Assembly: GCA_937922185.1 (NCBI GenBank)
Contig: CAKZUT010000196.1
Span: 1 to 33,475, forward strand
Direction: 5' to 3'
Origin: an uncultured Neomegalonema sp.
Lineage (GTDB): Bacteria > Pseudomonadota > Alphaproteobacteria > Rhodobacterales > Rhodobacteraceae
Length of the DNA: 33,475 nt
The position numbers and the translations under genes are program-made. Shown one piece after another: positions 17,708 to 27,101 of the stretch. How positions within the stretch are numbered: position 1 is the first letter of the stretch; every line of letters begins with the position of its first letter. A model generated the notes under the pieces. It saw nothing but the letters and a program-made list of their open reading frames with translations. It searched no databases and was not told where the DNA came from.

Positions 17708-18862
17708 TCAGGTATAGTCGTGCATCCGAACACCGTCCCACACGTTCGACAGCTTCGCGGTGCCGAGGATCAGGTTCAGCACCCGCTCCGAGGTATTGGT
17801 GACGGTGTAGTCATCCGGGATCGGGTGAGGGGTGCCGGTGGCCTGCCGTTCGCTGTGCTGGGCTGTCACGACCTCGATCGCGGCGAGCATGGTGTCGCAG
17901 TTCAGCCCGGTCATGATGAGCGTTCCGGCATCCAGTCCCTCGGGGCGCTCGATGGCGTCGCGCGGGGTTATGGCCGGAAAGCCGAGCATGGAACTTTCCT
18001 CGGCAATCGTGCCGCTATCCGAAATGGCGCAGAAGCACGACATCTGAAGCTTGTTGTAATCGTGAAAGCCGAAGGGCTTCATCGTCTGCACGTTCTCATG
18101 CAGCGCCAGTCCCTCGATATTGTCCAGCCGGTTGCGGGTACGCGGGTGGGTCGAGAGGATGACGGGATAGCCGTATTTCTCAGCCAGCGTGTTCAGCGTC
18201 TCGATCAGCGAGGCGAGGCGATCCTTTGAATCGACATTCTCCTCGCGGTGCATCGAGGCGATGAAGTATTTGCCGGCCTCCAGCCCGATCCGCTCCAGCA
18301 CATCAGATGCTTCGATCCGTGCGCGGTAATGGTCCAGCACCTCGCGCATGGGTGACCCGGTGACATAGACGCGCCGGTGCTGCATCCCTTCGGCCAGCAG
18401 GTGACGGCGCGCATGTTCGGTATAGGTCAGATTGAAGTCGGAGATGTGATCGACCATGCGCCGGTTCGTCTCTTCGGGCACGTTCTTGTCGAAACAGCGG
18501 TTCCCCGCCTCCATGTGATACACGGGGATTTTCATCCGCCGCGCCATGATCGCGGAGATTGCCGAGTTCGTGTCACCGAGGATCAGCACGGCATCGGGGC
18601 GTTCCGCAGCCAGCACCTTTTCGGTCTCCGTCAGGATCGCCCCAAGGGTTTCACCCAGCGATTTCCCGGCGGCCCCGAGGAAATAATCGGGTTTCTTCAC
18701 GCCCAGATCGGAGAAGAACACCTCGTTCAGTTCAAAATCGTAGTTCTGGCCGGTATGGATCAGCACATGCTCGACATGGCGGTCGAGCGCGGCCATCACG
18801 CGGCTGAGGCGGATGATCTCCGGGCGGGTGCCCAGAATGGTGGCGACCTTGAGTGTCGTCAT
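17708..18862 (-). CDS. fnlC: UDP-N-acetylglucosamine 2-epimerase, non-hydrolysing (FnlC/CapG/WecB-like)
   Basis: ILGTRPEIIRLSRVMA, LILGDTNSAISAIMARRMKIPVYHMEAGNRCFD, VPEETNRRMVDHISDFNLTYTEHAR; operon context with fnlB and fnlA. Confidence 0.87.
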   Translation of the reverse strand: MTTLKVATILGTRPEIIRLSRVMAALDRHVEHVLIHTGQNYDFELNEVFFSDLGVKKPDYFLGAAGKSLGETLGAILTETEKVLAAERPDAVLILGDTNSAISAIMARRMKIPVYHMEAGNRCFDKNVPEETNRRMVDHISDFNLTYTEHARRHLLAEGMQHRRVYVTGSPMREVLDHYRARIEASDVLERIGLEAGKYFIASMHREENVDSKDRLASLIETLNTLAEKYGYPVILSTHPRTRNRLDNIEGLALHENVQTMKPFGFHDYNKLQMSCFCAISDSGTIAEESSMLGFPAITPRDAIERPEGLDAGTLIMTGLNCDTMLAAIEVVTAQHSERQATGTPHPIPDDYTVTNTSERVLNLILGTAKLSNVWDGVRMHDYT

Positions 18863-20001
18863 GCGGCGTCCTCCCCTACAGGGTCCGCATACGTGTCGGG
18901 TGCGGCGGGATCGAAGATATCGTGGGTCCAGAACACGGTCACGAGCGGGCCGGTCCCGGTATTGGTGATATTATGGGTCCAGAGCGTCGGCATATCGACA
19001 TAGGCCGGCTCATCGCCCGTAACGTCGAAGAAATGCGTTTCATCGGTCAGCACTTTGCGGATGCCGATGCGGGCCTGTCCCTCGACCACGAGGAACCGCT
19101 CGACCTTGGCGAGATGGAAATGCTCGCCTCTGGTGACGCCCGGCTCCGTCCAGGAAATGAAACTCTGGCCGCCGCCGCCGCCCTTGGCACATTCAAAAAG
19201 CCGCCCGCGCGCATCCGAGTTGACCTTCACTGCGTGCGGGAAATGGTCGGGGTAGAGATGCTGCCGATAGGTATTGAACAGGGCGACGTCGAAAGGGTCC
19301 GACAGGTCGGGGAAGACGAAGTCCGTATAGCTGTCGTGATAACCCCTGATCCGGTCGTAGAGCGCCTGAATACCGATCTTTACGCCGTCCATGCGATGAC
19401 GGGTGCTCCGGCCCGCCAGCCCGAGATCAAGGGCCGTGCGCGCCGCCGCGCCGGAATGCACGAGTTCGACCCGGCCCTCGGGATTGATCGTCGGCTCCTC
19501 GCCGTCCACGATCTGTCGGCAGAGTGTGCCGGTGACGTTGTTGTAGAAGGGGCGTCCGCCCTCGCCGAAGATATGGGGCAGGATGAGGTTGACGAAGGCC
19601 GCGCCCGCGCCCTGCGCCCGCGCCTCCAGTATCTCCGCCGCCCTGCGCTTGCCGCGCCCATAGGCGTTGTCGGCGGCTTCATGCGTGGAATTGGCGTAGA
19701 CGACCGTTGCCTGCGGGGCGCTGGCCTGCACGGCCTCCGCGAGGCGATGGGCGAGGGCGATATTCCCGCTTTCCTGCTCTTCCTCGGAGGCACGGTTCAC
19801 GCCCGCGAAGTGAAGCACCACCTCTGCCCCCGACAGGGCCTCGGCCAGCCGGGCATCATCATTGAAGGCCGCCCGGTCCAGAGCCGCGACGTCATGGGGC
19901 AGGGTCTCTCCCCGGAACCGCGCCCCGCAGTTCAGCGCATGAAGGCTGGCGGCGGCGTGCCAGCCGATCAGGCCCCCGGCACCCGTGATGACGATCTTCA
20001 T
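18859..20001 (-). CDS. fnlB: CapF/FnlB-type NAD-dependent reductase with C-terminal cupin
   Basis: MKIVITGAGGLIGWHAAASL Rossmann motif; C-terminal EPGVTRGEHFHLAKVERFLVVEGQARI cupin; 4-bp overlap with fnlC. Confidence 0.87.
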   Translation of the reverse strand: MKIVITGAGGLIGWHAAASLHALNCGARFRGETLPHDVAALDRAAFNDDARLAEALSGAEVVLHFAGVNRASEEEQESGNIALAHRLAEAVQASAPQATVVYANSTHEAADNAYGRGKRRAAEILEARAQGAGAAFVNLILPHIFGEGGRPFYNNVTGTLCRQIVDGEEPTINPEGRVELVHSGAAARTALDLGLAGRSTRHRMDGVKIGIQALYDRIRGYHDSYTDFVFPDLSDPFDVALFNTYRQHLYPDHFPHAVKVNSDARGRLFECAKGGGGGQSFISWTEPGVTRGEHFHLAKVERFLVVEGQARIGIRKVLTDETHFFDVTGDEPAYVDMPTLWTHNITNTGTGPLVTVFWTHDIFDPAAPDTYADPVGEDAA

Positions 20002-21023
20002 CAGGTCAGCCCCATCTCGCGTCGCTGTTCCTGTATCTCGTCGAGGCTGAGCAGCAGAGCTTCGAGATCGGGCATGGGAATGCGATCCACGCTGTGCGAG
20101 CTGTATTCCCGCGCTTCGGTGACGCTGGCATTGCCCTGACTGAAATACTTGGCGTAGTTCAGCTTGCGCGCGTCGAGAGGCAGCCGGAAGTAGTCGTCCA
20201 TCTCCTCCGCCACCGCCATCTCGCGCTCGCTGGCGAGGCTTTCATACAGCTTTTCGCCATGGCGCCAGCCGATGATCTCGACCGGATGCTCCGGTACGCC
20301 CATGATATTCTTCACGGCCTGAGCGAGGTCGAGGATTGTCGCCGACGCGGCCTTGCGGATGAAGATATCGCCCTGATTGGCATGTTCAAAGGCGAACAGG
20401 ACCAGACTGACGGAATCGCGCAGGGGCATCAGGAACCTAGTCATGGTCGGTTCCGTCAGGGTGATCGGATTGCCGTCCCGGATCTGCCTGATAAAGAGAG
20501 GAATGACCGATCCGCGCGAATACATCACATTGCCATAACGGACGCAGGAGATCGTCGGTCCGTTCCCCGATCCCATTTCGCGCGCGGCGGCCTGCGCGGC
20601 CTTTTCCATCAGCGCCTTTGACATGCCCATGGCATTGACCGGCATCACGGCCTTGTCGGTGGACAGGCACACCAGCGATTTCACGTCATTGGTGACCGCC
20701 GCCCGGATGACGTTCTCCGATCCGATCACATTGGTCTGGATCGCCTCCATCGGAAAGAATTCGCAGGAGGGCACCTGTTTGAGCGCCGCCGCATGGAAGA
20801 TGCGGTCTACCCCGCGCGTCGCATAGACCACGCTGTCGCGGGAGCGGATATCGCCGATGTAATAGCGTACCCGCTCGTCGCGGATCGCATGGCGCATCGC
20901 GTCCTGTTTTTCCTCGTCGCGGCTGAAGATGCGGACTTCCCCGACATCGGTTTTCAGGAGGCGCAGGAGCATTGTCTTGCCGAAGGAACCCGTTCCCCCC
21001 GTGATCAATATGGTTTCACTCAC
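20001..21023 (-). CDS. fnlA: UDP-N-acetylglucosamine 4,6-dehydratase (CapE/FnlA-like)
   Basis: ILITGGTGSFGKTMLLRLL, IFSRDEEKQDAMRHAI, HAAALKQVPSCEFFPMEAIQTNV, CVRYGNVMYSRGSVIPLF. Confidence 0.9.
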   Translation of the reverse strand: MSETILITGGTGSFGKTMLLRLLKTDVGEVRIFSRDEEKQDAMRHAIRDERVRYYIGDIRSRDSVVYATRGVDRIFHAAALKQVPSCEFFPMEAIQTNVIGSENVIRAAVTNDVKSLVCLSTDKAVMPVNAMGMSKALMEKAAQAAAREMGSGNGPTISCVRYGNVMYSRGSVIPLFIRQIRDGNPITLTEPTMTRFLMPLRDSVSLVLFAFEHANQGDIFIRKAASATILDLAQAVKNIMGVPEHPVEIIGWRHGEKLYESLASEREMAVAEEMDDYFRLPLDARKLNYAKYFSQGNASVTEAREYSSHSVDRIPMPDLEALLLSLDEIQEQRREMGLT

Positions 21024-21052
21024 GATTCAACACTTACCCATAATACACGATT

Positions 21053-21091
21053 TTCTGCGGCTTAGCAGAACGCCCCGGTGATTTCCACCGG
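21053..21091 (-). other. Two tandem hairpins between wzc-like and fnlA genes
   Basis: Plus strand TTCTGC-ggctta-GCAGAA (21053-21070) and CCGGTG-atttc-CACCGG (21075-21091), both perfect 6-bp stems. Confidence 0.55.
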
Positions 21092-21103
21092 CGGCGAGCG
21101 GCC

Positions 21104-23410
21104 TCACTCCCGCGCCGCGCCCGAGGCGGGGGATTGCTGTCCGGGAAGGCGGCGCTTTCTGCGTAGCTGCGAGGGGCGGCGTGGACGGCTATCGCCCTTA
21201 TTCGCGTAATCATAGTGATAGTAACCGTATTCATAATACTCGTGGAGCTCGCTTTTTTCACCACGAACGATCAGGCCGGACAGTTTTATATTGGCACGAT
21301 CCCATTCCTTCACGGCGCGCCGTGCGGCTTTTTTCTTCAGCGCGCGGGTGGAGACGACGCACAGGGTCGCATCGACCATCCTGCCGACCATGCTCGCATC
21401 CTGTACGGCCAGGATCGGCGGAACGTCGATGATGATGACATCATATTCCTGTTTCGCGGCCTCGATGAGGTCCAGCACGGGCTTTGCGGACAGGGTTTCC
21501 CGGCTTCGCGAGCCTCTGGATTTCTGACGGTCATCCGCTGTCAGGACATCGAAGCTGAAACCATCGCCGTATTCGAAGGGCAATGCCGCCTCTTGCAGAG
21601 TGACCTCTTTCCGAAAGACCGAGTAGATGCCGTGTGGATGCTTTCCCTGAATCTTCAGATAGCGCGCGACGCTTTTCTTCCTGAAATCCATATCGATGAC
21701 CAGAGTTTTCTGGCCTTCCTCGACGGCGGCGGCGGCGACGTAGAGACTGGTGGTCGTTTTCCCTTCACTGGGGATGGACGATGCAATCATCAATGCCTGT
21801 GCCTTTTGCTCGTCGGACATGACAAAGACGGCAGAATAGGCCCTGCGATAGGATTCCTTGATTTCCACGGGAAGGGCGAACCAGTCGAAACGGTTATGCA
21901 GTCCCCGCTGGATATTCGACAGGATCGATATGGCCGGTGCGTTGAACGTCTTTTCCACATCTTCCAGCGAGCGGAAGGCATCGCGCTTGAAGAAGCGGAA
22001 CAATACGATGCCCGCCCCGATCATCAATCCCCCCATAAGCCCGGTAAGTAGCGTGAGCTTCAGTCGCGGGCTTGAGGCCAGAAGCGGGGGTTCCGCGATC
22101 TCCAGAACCCTCATCTTCTCGGTTCCGCCCGCGCGCTCGATCTCCAGTCCGGCCAACCGTTCACGCAGGGTCTTGAGCAGTTCGGTATTGGATTCGTAAT
22201 TGGTTCTGAGCTGGAGATAACGGTTCTGGGCCGTCGAGAGGCGGCGTGTATAGGCGCGGACGGGCAGGATTTCCTGCTCACGTCGGGTCGTTGCTGTGGC
22301 CTGTGTGTCGAGTGCGCGCTCGATGATCTGTGATGCGTTGTTCAATTGGGTGGAGGAGGGCGGTTCGTCGCGGCGTTCCCACCGAAAAATCTCCAGGTAG
22401 TCATTGATGAGTTCACGTCGAAGATCATCCGGCATGGTCGCAAAAGCCGATTGCGCGTCTTCCCCGCCCTTGATCCGGGCCACGACCTCGCCCAGCCGCA
22501 GCAGGGCTTCACCGCGCCGACGATTTGATTCAAGGATCAACTCTCCCTGAACCAGACGCTCGGCGTTGGTTCCCAGTGCTCTGGAGCCGGGCAGGACACT
22601 GCCGGTACTGGTCTCCGCGTTGATCTGTGCTTCGATCTCGTTCAGAGCGCCCTCGACGCGGCCTTCCTCCTCCGTGATCCAGTCCAGTGCGCTGTTCAGC
22701 GCGGTGACCTTCGAGTCTTTGAGGAAGATATTCAGGTTTTCTGCCACCGTATTGGCGATCCGCGCGGATTTCTCGCGGTCGAGGGTCGTGACGGAAATCT
22801 TCATGCGAAGATCGTCCTCGAGATCATAGATCCTGACGCGCTCTCCCAGTTCCGAAACGGCGTATCGCCATTCAAGCATGTCGGATTTCGACCATTCCTC
22901 CGAACCGAGTGCGGGGCCGGGGTCCGCTCCGATGACGCCCTTCACGGCCTCCAGTACAGGTGCGACAAGGGCGTATCCGCGTTCCTGCCAGGTGGGGTCG
23001 CGTAGGGCTTTGTTGAATTCGGGGTCTTCGGACAGTTTCTCCGCATCAACCACCCGTTCGAGCAGGGCCGTTGACCGCGCCACCGCAAAGGCCGGAGCGA
23101 TGGTGTCGGCTTTCTTCGCCAGCGAAAGCGCCTTGAACGGGTCTCCGAACTGCTTGGATGCCTCCTCGCCCTCGATATTGATCATCATGATGGTGCTGGC
23201 GGTGTATTTTCGCGGCGTGGTGACAAAGACCATGATCGCGATCAGCAGCCCCAGCAGCACGGACCAGAATAACAGCGAGCGGTTCTGCCGCATCTGGGAG
23301 AAGATGACCTTCAGGTCGATCTCGGACTCGGCGGATGGCGAGCCGCTCATGCCACCGGATGCCGCGTTCCTGAGTTCAGCGGGCTGGTTAAGGCGATTGA
23401 TATCGGTCAT
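21104..23410 (-). CDS. Polysaccharide biosynthesis tyrosine autokinase (Wzc/ExoP-like)
   Basis: Wzz-like N-terminus with TM, ASSIPSEGKTTTSLYVA Walker A, VIDMDF Walker A', VIIIDVPPIL Walker B, Tyr-rich tail HEYYEYGYYHYDY. Start set to MTDINRL at 23410. Confidence 0.9.
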   Translation of the reverse strand: MTDINRLNQPAELRNAASGGMSGSPSAESEIDLKVIFSQMRQNRSLLFWSVLLGLLIAIMVFVTTPRKYTASTIMMINIEGEEASKQFGDPFKALSLAKKADTIAPAFAVARSTALLERVVDAEKLSEDPEFNKALRDPTWQERGYALVAPVLEAVKGVIGADPGPALGSEEWSKSDMLEWRYAVSELGERVRIYDLEDDLRMKISVTTLDREKSARIANTVAENLNIFLKDSKVTALNSALDWITEEEGRVEGALNEIEAQINAETSTGSVLPGSRALGTNAERLVQGELILESNRRRGEALLRLGEVVARIKGGEDAQSAFATMPDDLRRELINDYLEIFRWERRDEPPSSTQLNNASQIIERALDTQATATTRREQEILPVRAYTRRLSTAQNRYLQLRTNYESNTELLKTLRERLAGLEIERAGGTEKMRVLEIAEPPLLASSPRLKLTLLTGLMGGLMIGAGIVLFRFFKRDAFRSLEDVEKTFNAPAISILSNIQRGLHNRFDWFALPVEIKESYRRAYSAVFVMSDEQKAQALMIASSIPSEGKTTTSLYVAAAAVEEGQKTLVIDMDFRKKSVARYLKIQGKHPHGIYSVFRKEVTLQEAALPFEYGDGFSFDVLTADDRQKSRGSRSRETLSAKPVLDLIEAAKQEYDVIIIDVPPILAVQDASMVGRMVDATLCVVSTRALKKKAARRAVKEWDRANIKLSGLIVRGEKSELHEYYEYGYYHYDYANKGDSRPRRPSQLRRKRRLPGQQSPASGAARE

Positions 23411-23600
23411 TTCGATCCATGATACTCGCGGTACACACCATGACCTTCGCATGGGCTAAAGAGCGCGAACTCTAGACGATCCTCCGGTGGCAATCCAGCG
23501 ATGTGTTGTCGCCGTGTCTGGCCCTGTCGGGGCGATCGTCCCCGCGAGGATCGTTGCCTGCCATGCTCGGATTTCCCGCGTAGCGGGAGGAGGGCGGCAT

Positions 23601-24269
23601 TTACTGCCGGAATGCCGCCGAGCGTTTGAGGTGGTGCCATGCGGTGATGACGCCGCGCAGCCGCGCTTCCTCGCTTCGATCACCGCCGTTCATGTCGGGG
23701 TGGAGCTGCTTGACCAGAGCGGAATAGCGTTCGCGAACCGTGGTGGCGGTTGCCGTCTCGTCGAGATCGAGTGCATTGAGCGCCTTGATATCGGCCTTGG
23801 GCAACAGACGCCGACGGGCTTTGCGGAGTTCGGCATTTTTGCTCTCGCCCGGATTGATCGTGGCGTTCTCGCCCAGAACCTCCAGCGGGTCATCAAACCC
23901 GAATCGTTCCCATGAGCGCCCTTCGGCGTGACTCACCCGGTGCTGGCCGACCGGTTTGGACTGCATTTTCCAGGTAGGTCGGTCCCAGGACTGGTCGGCG
24001 CGGCGCGCGGCGTCGATCTCATCGGCGCTCATGCCTTTGTAGTAGTCCCAGCGTTTGTTGTATTCCTTGATGTGATCGGCGCAGAACCAGCGGAAGGTAT
24101 CGAGATCCTGCGGGGATGCCGGGGCGCGATGCACACCCTTTTCCGAACAGTCCGGCCAGTTGCAGGCGCGGCTCGAATCAGTAAAGGCACCGCCGGTTCC
24201 CTTGCGGCGGTTGCGGCGTTTCTTATCCGCTTTGACGCTGATATCGAATTCAGACTCGAGACGGCTCAT
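23601..24269 (-). CDS. J-domain (DnaJ-family) protein with C-terminal J domain
   Basis: ALNALDLDETATATTVRERYSALVKQLHPDMNGGDRSEEARLRGVITAWHHLK including HPD; start set to MSRLESEF at 24269. Confidence 0.87.
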   Translation of the reverse strand: MSRLESEFDISVKADKKRRNRRKGTGGAFTDSSRACNWPDCSEKGVHRAPASPQDLDTFRWFCADHIKEYNKRWDYYKGMSADEIDAARRADQSWDRPTWKMQSKPVGQHRVSHAEGRSWERFGFDDPLEVLGENATINPGESKNAELRKARRRLLPKADIKALNALDLDETATATTVRERYSALVKQLHPDMNGGDRSEEARLRGVITAWHHLKRSAAFRQ

Positions 24270-24504
24270 CGCTCGGCATCCATGGTGATATCCCCTCAAA
24301 CCTCAGTTCCACAGCAACAATCCGGGGCCGTTATTCGGCCTTCTCTGGCGCGGAAGGACCGTATCTTACCGCTTGTGACCGCCGCGTAAAGCGGAGGGGG
24401 GGAAGTTTGTGCCGGGCCTGATGTCGCGGGTGATCTGCGAGGGCGGCTTTCCAAAGCGATGCCAAAGAGTTAGACGGGGCGCAGCATGAGGGAGAAATTT
24501 TACG

Positions 24505-24780
24505 ATGAGCGTCCGGGAAACCATTGAATCCAAACTCGCCGCTGCCTTGAACCCCGTTCGCCTTGAGGTTGAGGATGATTCCGAGAGCCACAGGGGCCAT
24601 GGGGGCTGGCGCGAGGGCGGGGAGACCCATTTCAATGTGCTGGCGGTCGCGGCGGTGTTCGAGGGCAAGTCCCGTGTGGCGCGACAGCGTCTCGTCCTCG
24701 ATGCCCTCGCCGAAGAGATGGCCGGGACGGTCCACGCCCTGTCCATGCGATGCCAGACCCCGGCTGAGGCCACGGACTGA
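24505..24780 (+). CDS. BolA family protein
   Basis: MSVRETIESKLAAALNP...ETHFNVLAVAAVFEGKSRVARQRLVLDAL; divergent from the J-domain gene. Confidence 0.9.
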   Translation: MSVRETIESKLAAALNPVRLEVEDDSESHRGHGGWREGGETHFNVLAVAAVFEGKSRVARQRLVLDALAEEMAGTVHALSMRCQTPAEATD

Positions 24781-24928
24781 TCCTTGATCGGACCTCGGTG
24801 ATCAGTGCGGCTGAACATAGGCGGAAAGCCTGACCGATGCGGCGTAAGGCTTGCATTTGCGACACTCAGGGAAAGCGTACGTGTTCGGGTGCCGTTTGCG
24901 GCGCGCCTCAATGTAATGTGAAAAAGCG

Positions 24929-25471
24929 ATGCCAGAAATCCTTCTGATGGAAGATTCGGCTCCGTTGAGGCGGATCCTGACGCGCTACCTCCGTGACGCC
25001 GGTTACAACGTAACCGGGTTCGATAACGGTGCCGCGTCGGGCGACTCCGACCTGCTGGAACAGGCAGATATCCTCGTTACCGACCTGTCCATGCCCCATG
25101 TAGACGGGCGGCAGGTGATTCAGAATATCCGCAGCTTGCGCCCGGATCTGCCCGTTATCGTCATTACCGGCGAGGAAAACATAGATGATTTCGACGTCAT
25201 GTATGCTGATGGCATTTTGCGGAAACCCTTCGATGAATCCGCTCTGCTGAAAGTCATCGACTCCAGCCTGAAGGCTCTGCAACAACCTGTTCGCGAAACC
25301 GTTAATGAATATGAGACTCAAAACGGGAATGAAGAGGTCGAAAATCAGCCTTCGGCACCGTCGGGAGTCGATGAAACGGTCCGGGGGATCGAATCCGACG
25401 TCGCGTCAGCACAACATTCCCTGTTCTCGCGCATCATGGGCGGTCTGCGCCGGATGATCTTCCGCCGCTGA
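24929..25471 (+). CDS. Single-domain response regulator (CheY-like receiver) with C-terminal tail
   Basis: ILLMEDSAPLRRILTRYLRDAGY, DILVTDLSMPHVDG phosphoacceptor region, VIVITG, ILRKPF; about 60-residue tail ending SLFSRIMGGLRRMIFRR. Confidence 0.92.
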   Translation: MPEILLMEDSAPLRRILTRYLRDAGYNVTGFDNGAASGDSDLLEQADILVTDLSMPHVDGRQVIQNIRSLRPDLPVIVITGEENIDDFDVMYADGILRKPFDESALLKVIDSSLKALQQPVRETVNEYETQNGNEEVENQPSAPSGVDETVRGIESDVASAQHSLFSRIMGGLRRMIFRR

Positions 25472-25507
25472 CCTCTCCCGAACCGGTCCCGGTGTCTGCT
25501 GTCGCTG

Positions 25508-26002
25508 TCAGTCCTGCGCGGAGCCGAGCGGGGGGCGCGGCGCGGTGCCAGGGGGCGCACTGACCGGTTCACCGGTGCGGAACTGCCCGCCTGTGGTCAG
25601 CACATCGCCTCTGGAAAGCGGTGAAGTCGGGTCATCGACGAGAGGTTTGGCGGGGAGGACCGGGGCCGGAGCGGGTTTCGGGGCCGGTGCGGCCCCCTGC
25701 GCCCCTGCCGCTGCGGCGGAGCGAGGCATCATGGCCTCGGTCGGCCATGCGCCTTCCTGAACGCGGCGGAAGATCAGCACCGTATATTGCGTGATCCTGG
25801 CCTCCCTCGAAAACATCCCGCTCCGCCCTCCGGCGGCGAGGATGTCCGATCTCATGTATTCCCAGCCGTCCACCGCTTCCAGGTGGATCAGCTCCCCCAG
25901 CGTCTCCGCAACGAGATCGGCTTCGCTCATCCCGCGCTTACGCTTGGGCTGAACAAGCTGGGGCAGGGCGACGGTCTTGTATTCGTAGGTCGATGCAGAC
26001 AT
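25508..26002 (-). CDS. DUF4177 domain-containing protein
   Basis: YEYKTVALPQ...LVAETLGELIHLEAVDGWEYMRSDI...YTVLIFRR; Pro/Ala-rich C-terminus. Confidence 0.75.
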   Translation of the reverse strand: MSASTYEYKTVALPQLVQPKRKRGMSEADLVAETLGELIHLEAVDGWEYMRSDILAAGGRSGMFSREARITQYTVLIFRRVQEGAWPTEAMMPRSAAAAGAQGAAPAPKPAPAPVLPAKPLVDDPTSPLSRGDVLTTGGQFRTGEPVSAPPGTAPRPPLGSAQD

Positions 26003-26118
26003 GCGGGCAGCCTCTTCGGGACGGATTTCACACGAAATCCGTACCCGTCCCGGAGTCTGATTGCAATCGGGGGAAGCGTTGCCGGGCCGGATCGGTCAGT
26101 GTGAAGCCCGGCCCGCGA

Positions 26119-26637
26119 TCACCGGCCGCAGGCTTTCTTGGCCGCGTTATACGCCGCCGTGAAGCCCAGCAGCGAGAAAGTATCTGTCGAGCGTCCGCCC
26201 CCGGCGGCATATCCCGTCACGTTCGCCTTCGCGCCTTTACGCATTGCGCTGACGATCTGCTTCTCCTCGTTGCGGGTTTCGAGCCACGCACCGTCCTTGA
26301 CGGCGAAGAACGAGAAGGTCTGGGAGCCGATCTTGGCCTGCACGGTGCGCGACTCGTCATAGTCGTAGCCCGACAGAATGCTGACCTCGGTATCGACACC
26401 CGCATCGGGATAGACCGTGATCATGAGGAAGACGTCACCCCGATCCTTGCCACCGAAATCCTGATCGGACGGTTTCGTCGCCGCCCAGCATACCTTGCCT
26501 TCGGGCCGCTGCGAGGTGAAGGCGCTCCAGTAGCGGAATGCGCCGATGCGTTCCTGCTCCTGCGCGGTCGCCACGCTCGATGCTCCTGCGGCCCCTGCGA
26601 GTGCGAGGGCTGCGGCGCAAAGCGTCATGCGGTTCAT
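26119..26637 (-). CDS. Invasion-associated locus B (IalB)-like periplasmic protein
   Basis: Signal peptide MNRMTLCAAALALAGAAGASSVATAQ; FRYWSAF...VCWAAT...DGAWLETRNEEKQIVSAMRKGAKANVTG...TDTFSLLGFTAA. Start set to 26637. Confidence 0.8.
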   Translation of the reverse strand: MNRMTLCAAALALAGAAGASSVATAQEQERIGAFRYWSAFTSQRPEGKVCWAATKPSDQDFGGKDRGDVFLMITVYPDAGVDTEVSILSGYDYDESRTVQAKIGSQTFSFFAVKDGAWLETRNEEKQIVSAMRKGAKANVTGYAAGGGRSTDTFSLLGFTAAYNAAKKACGR

Positions 26638-26862
26638 TGTTGTCTCTCCTGCCACTATCGAATCGCGTCGGGATCGAATGCGTGCACCCGTCCCGCTTCG
26701 CTGTTGGTACAGGGGCATGGTTAACAGAAGTTATCCATTCACTCAATTCCAATAGACATCGCCCGATCAATCCCTTGCGAGGTGATGCTGTCAGCTTGCT
26801 CTCCCACGCTCACCTCTTCGGTGTGACACGGTGGTTCGCTCGCGGTTCAGGCGATGCCTTCG

Positions 26863-26877
26863 CGGTTTATTAAACCG
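26863..26877. promoter_or_regulatory. Perfect odd palindrome, candidate operator
   Basis: CGGTTTA-T-TAAACCG in the 464-bp divergent region between the IalB-like gene and cpaB. Confidence 0.4.
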
Positions 26878-27101
26878 ATGGCGTTAGTATCCGGCCCTGA
26901 AAAGGATGGGCGCGTTCCCTGATGGAGCCTGCATCCGCTTTCCCGCGAACCATATGCCGGAACTGAAGGGTCTTAATCCCGTATCATGTTGCAAACAAAT
27001 GGTAAATCGAAGCGCGCCGTGCAGAAAATGGACGTCGTTCGCACTTTTATAACACCCCCATGCCTACCATGGAGCGGTAATTTGATTGAAGGAGAATCGC
27101 G

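Noticed and set aside
26719-27101. Search for a small Flp pilin ORF upstream of cpaB
   Set aside because: No short ORF with a pilin-type leader and hydrophobic segment could be read here.
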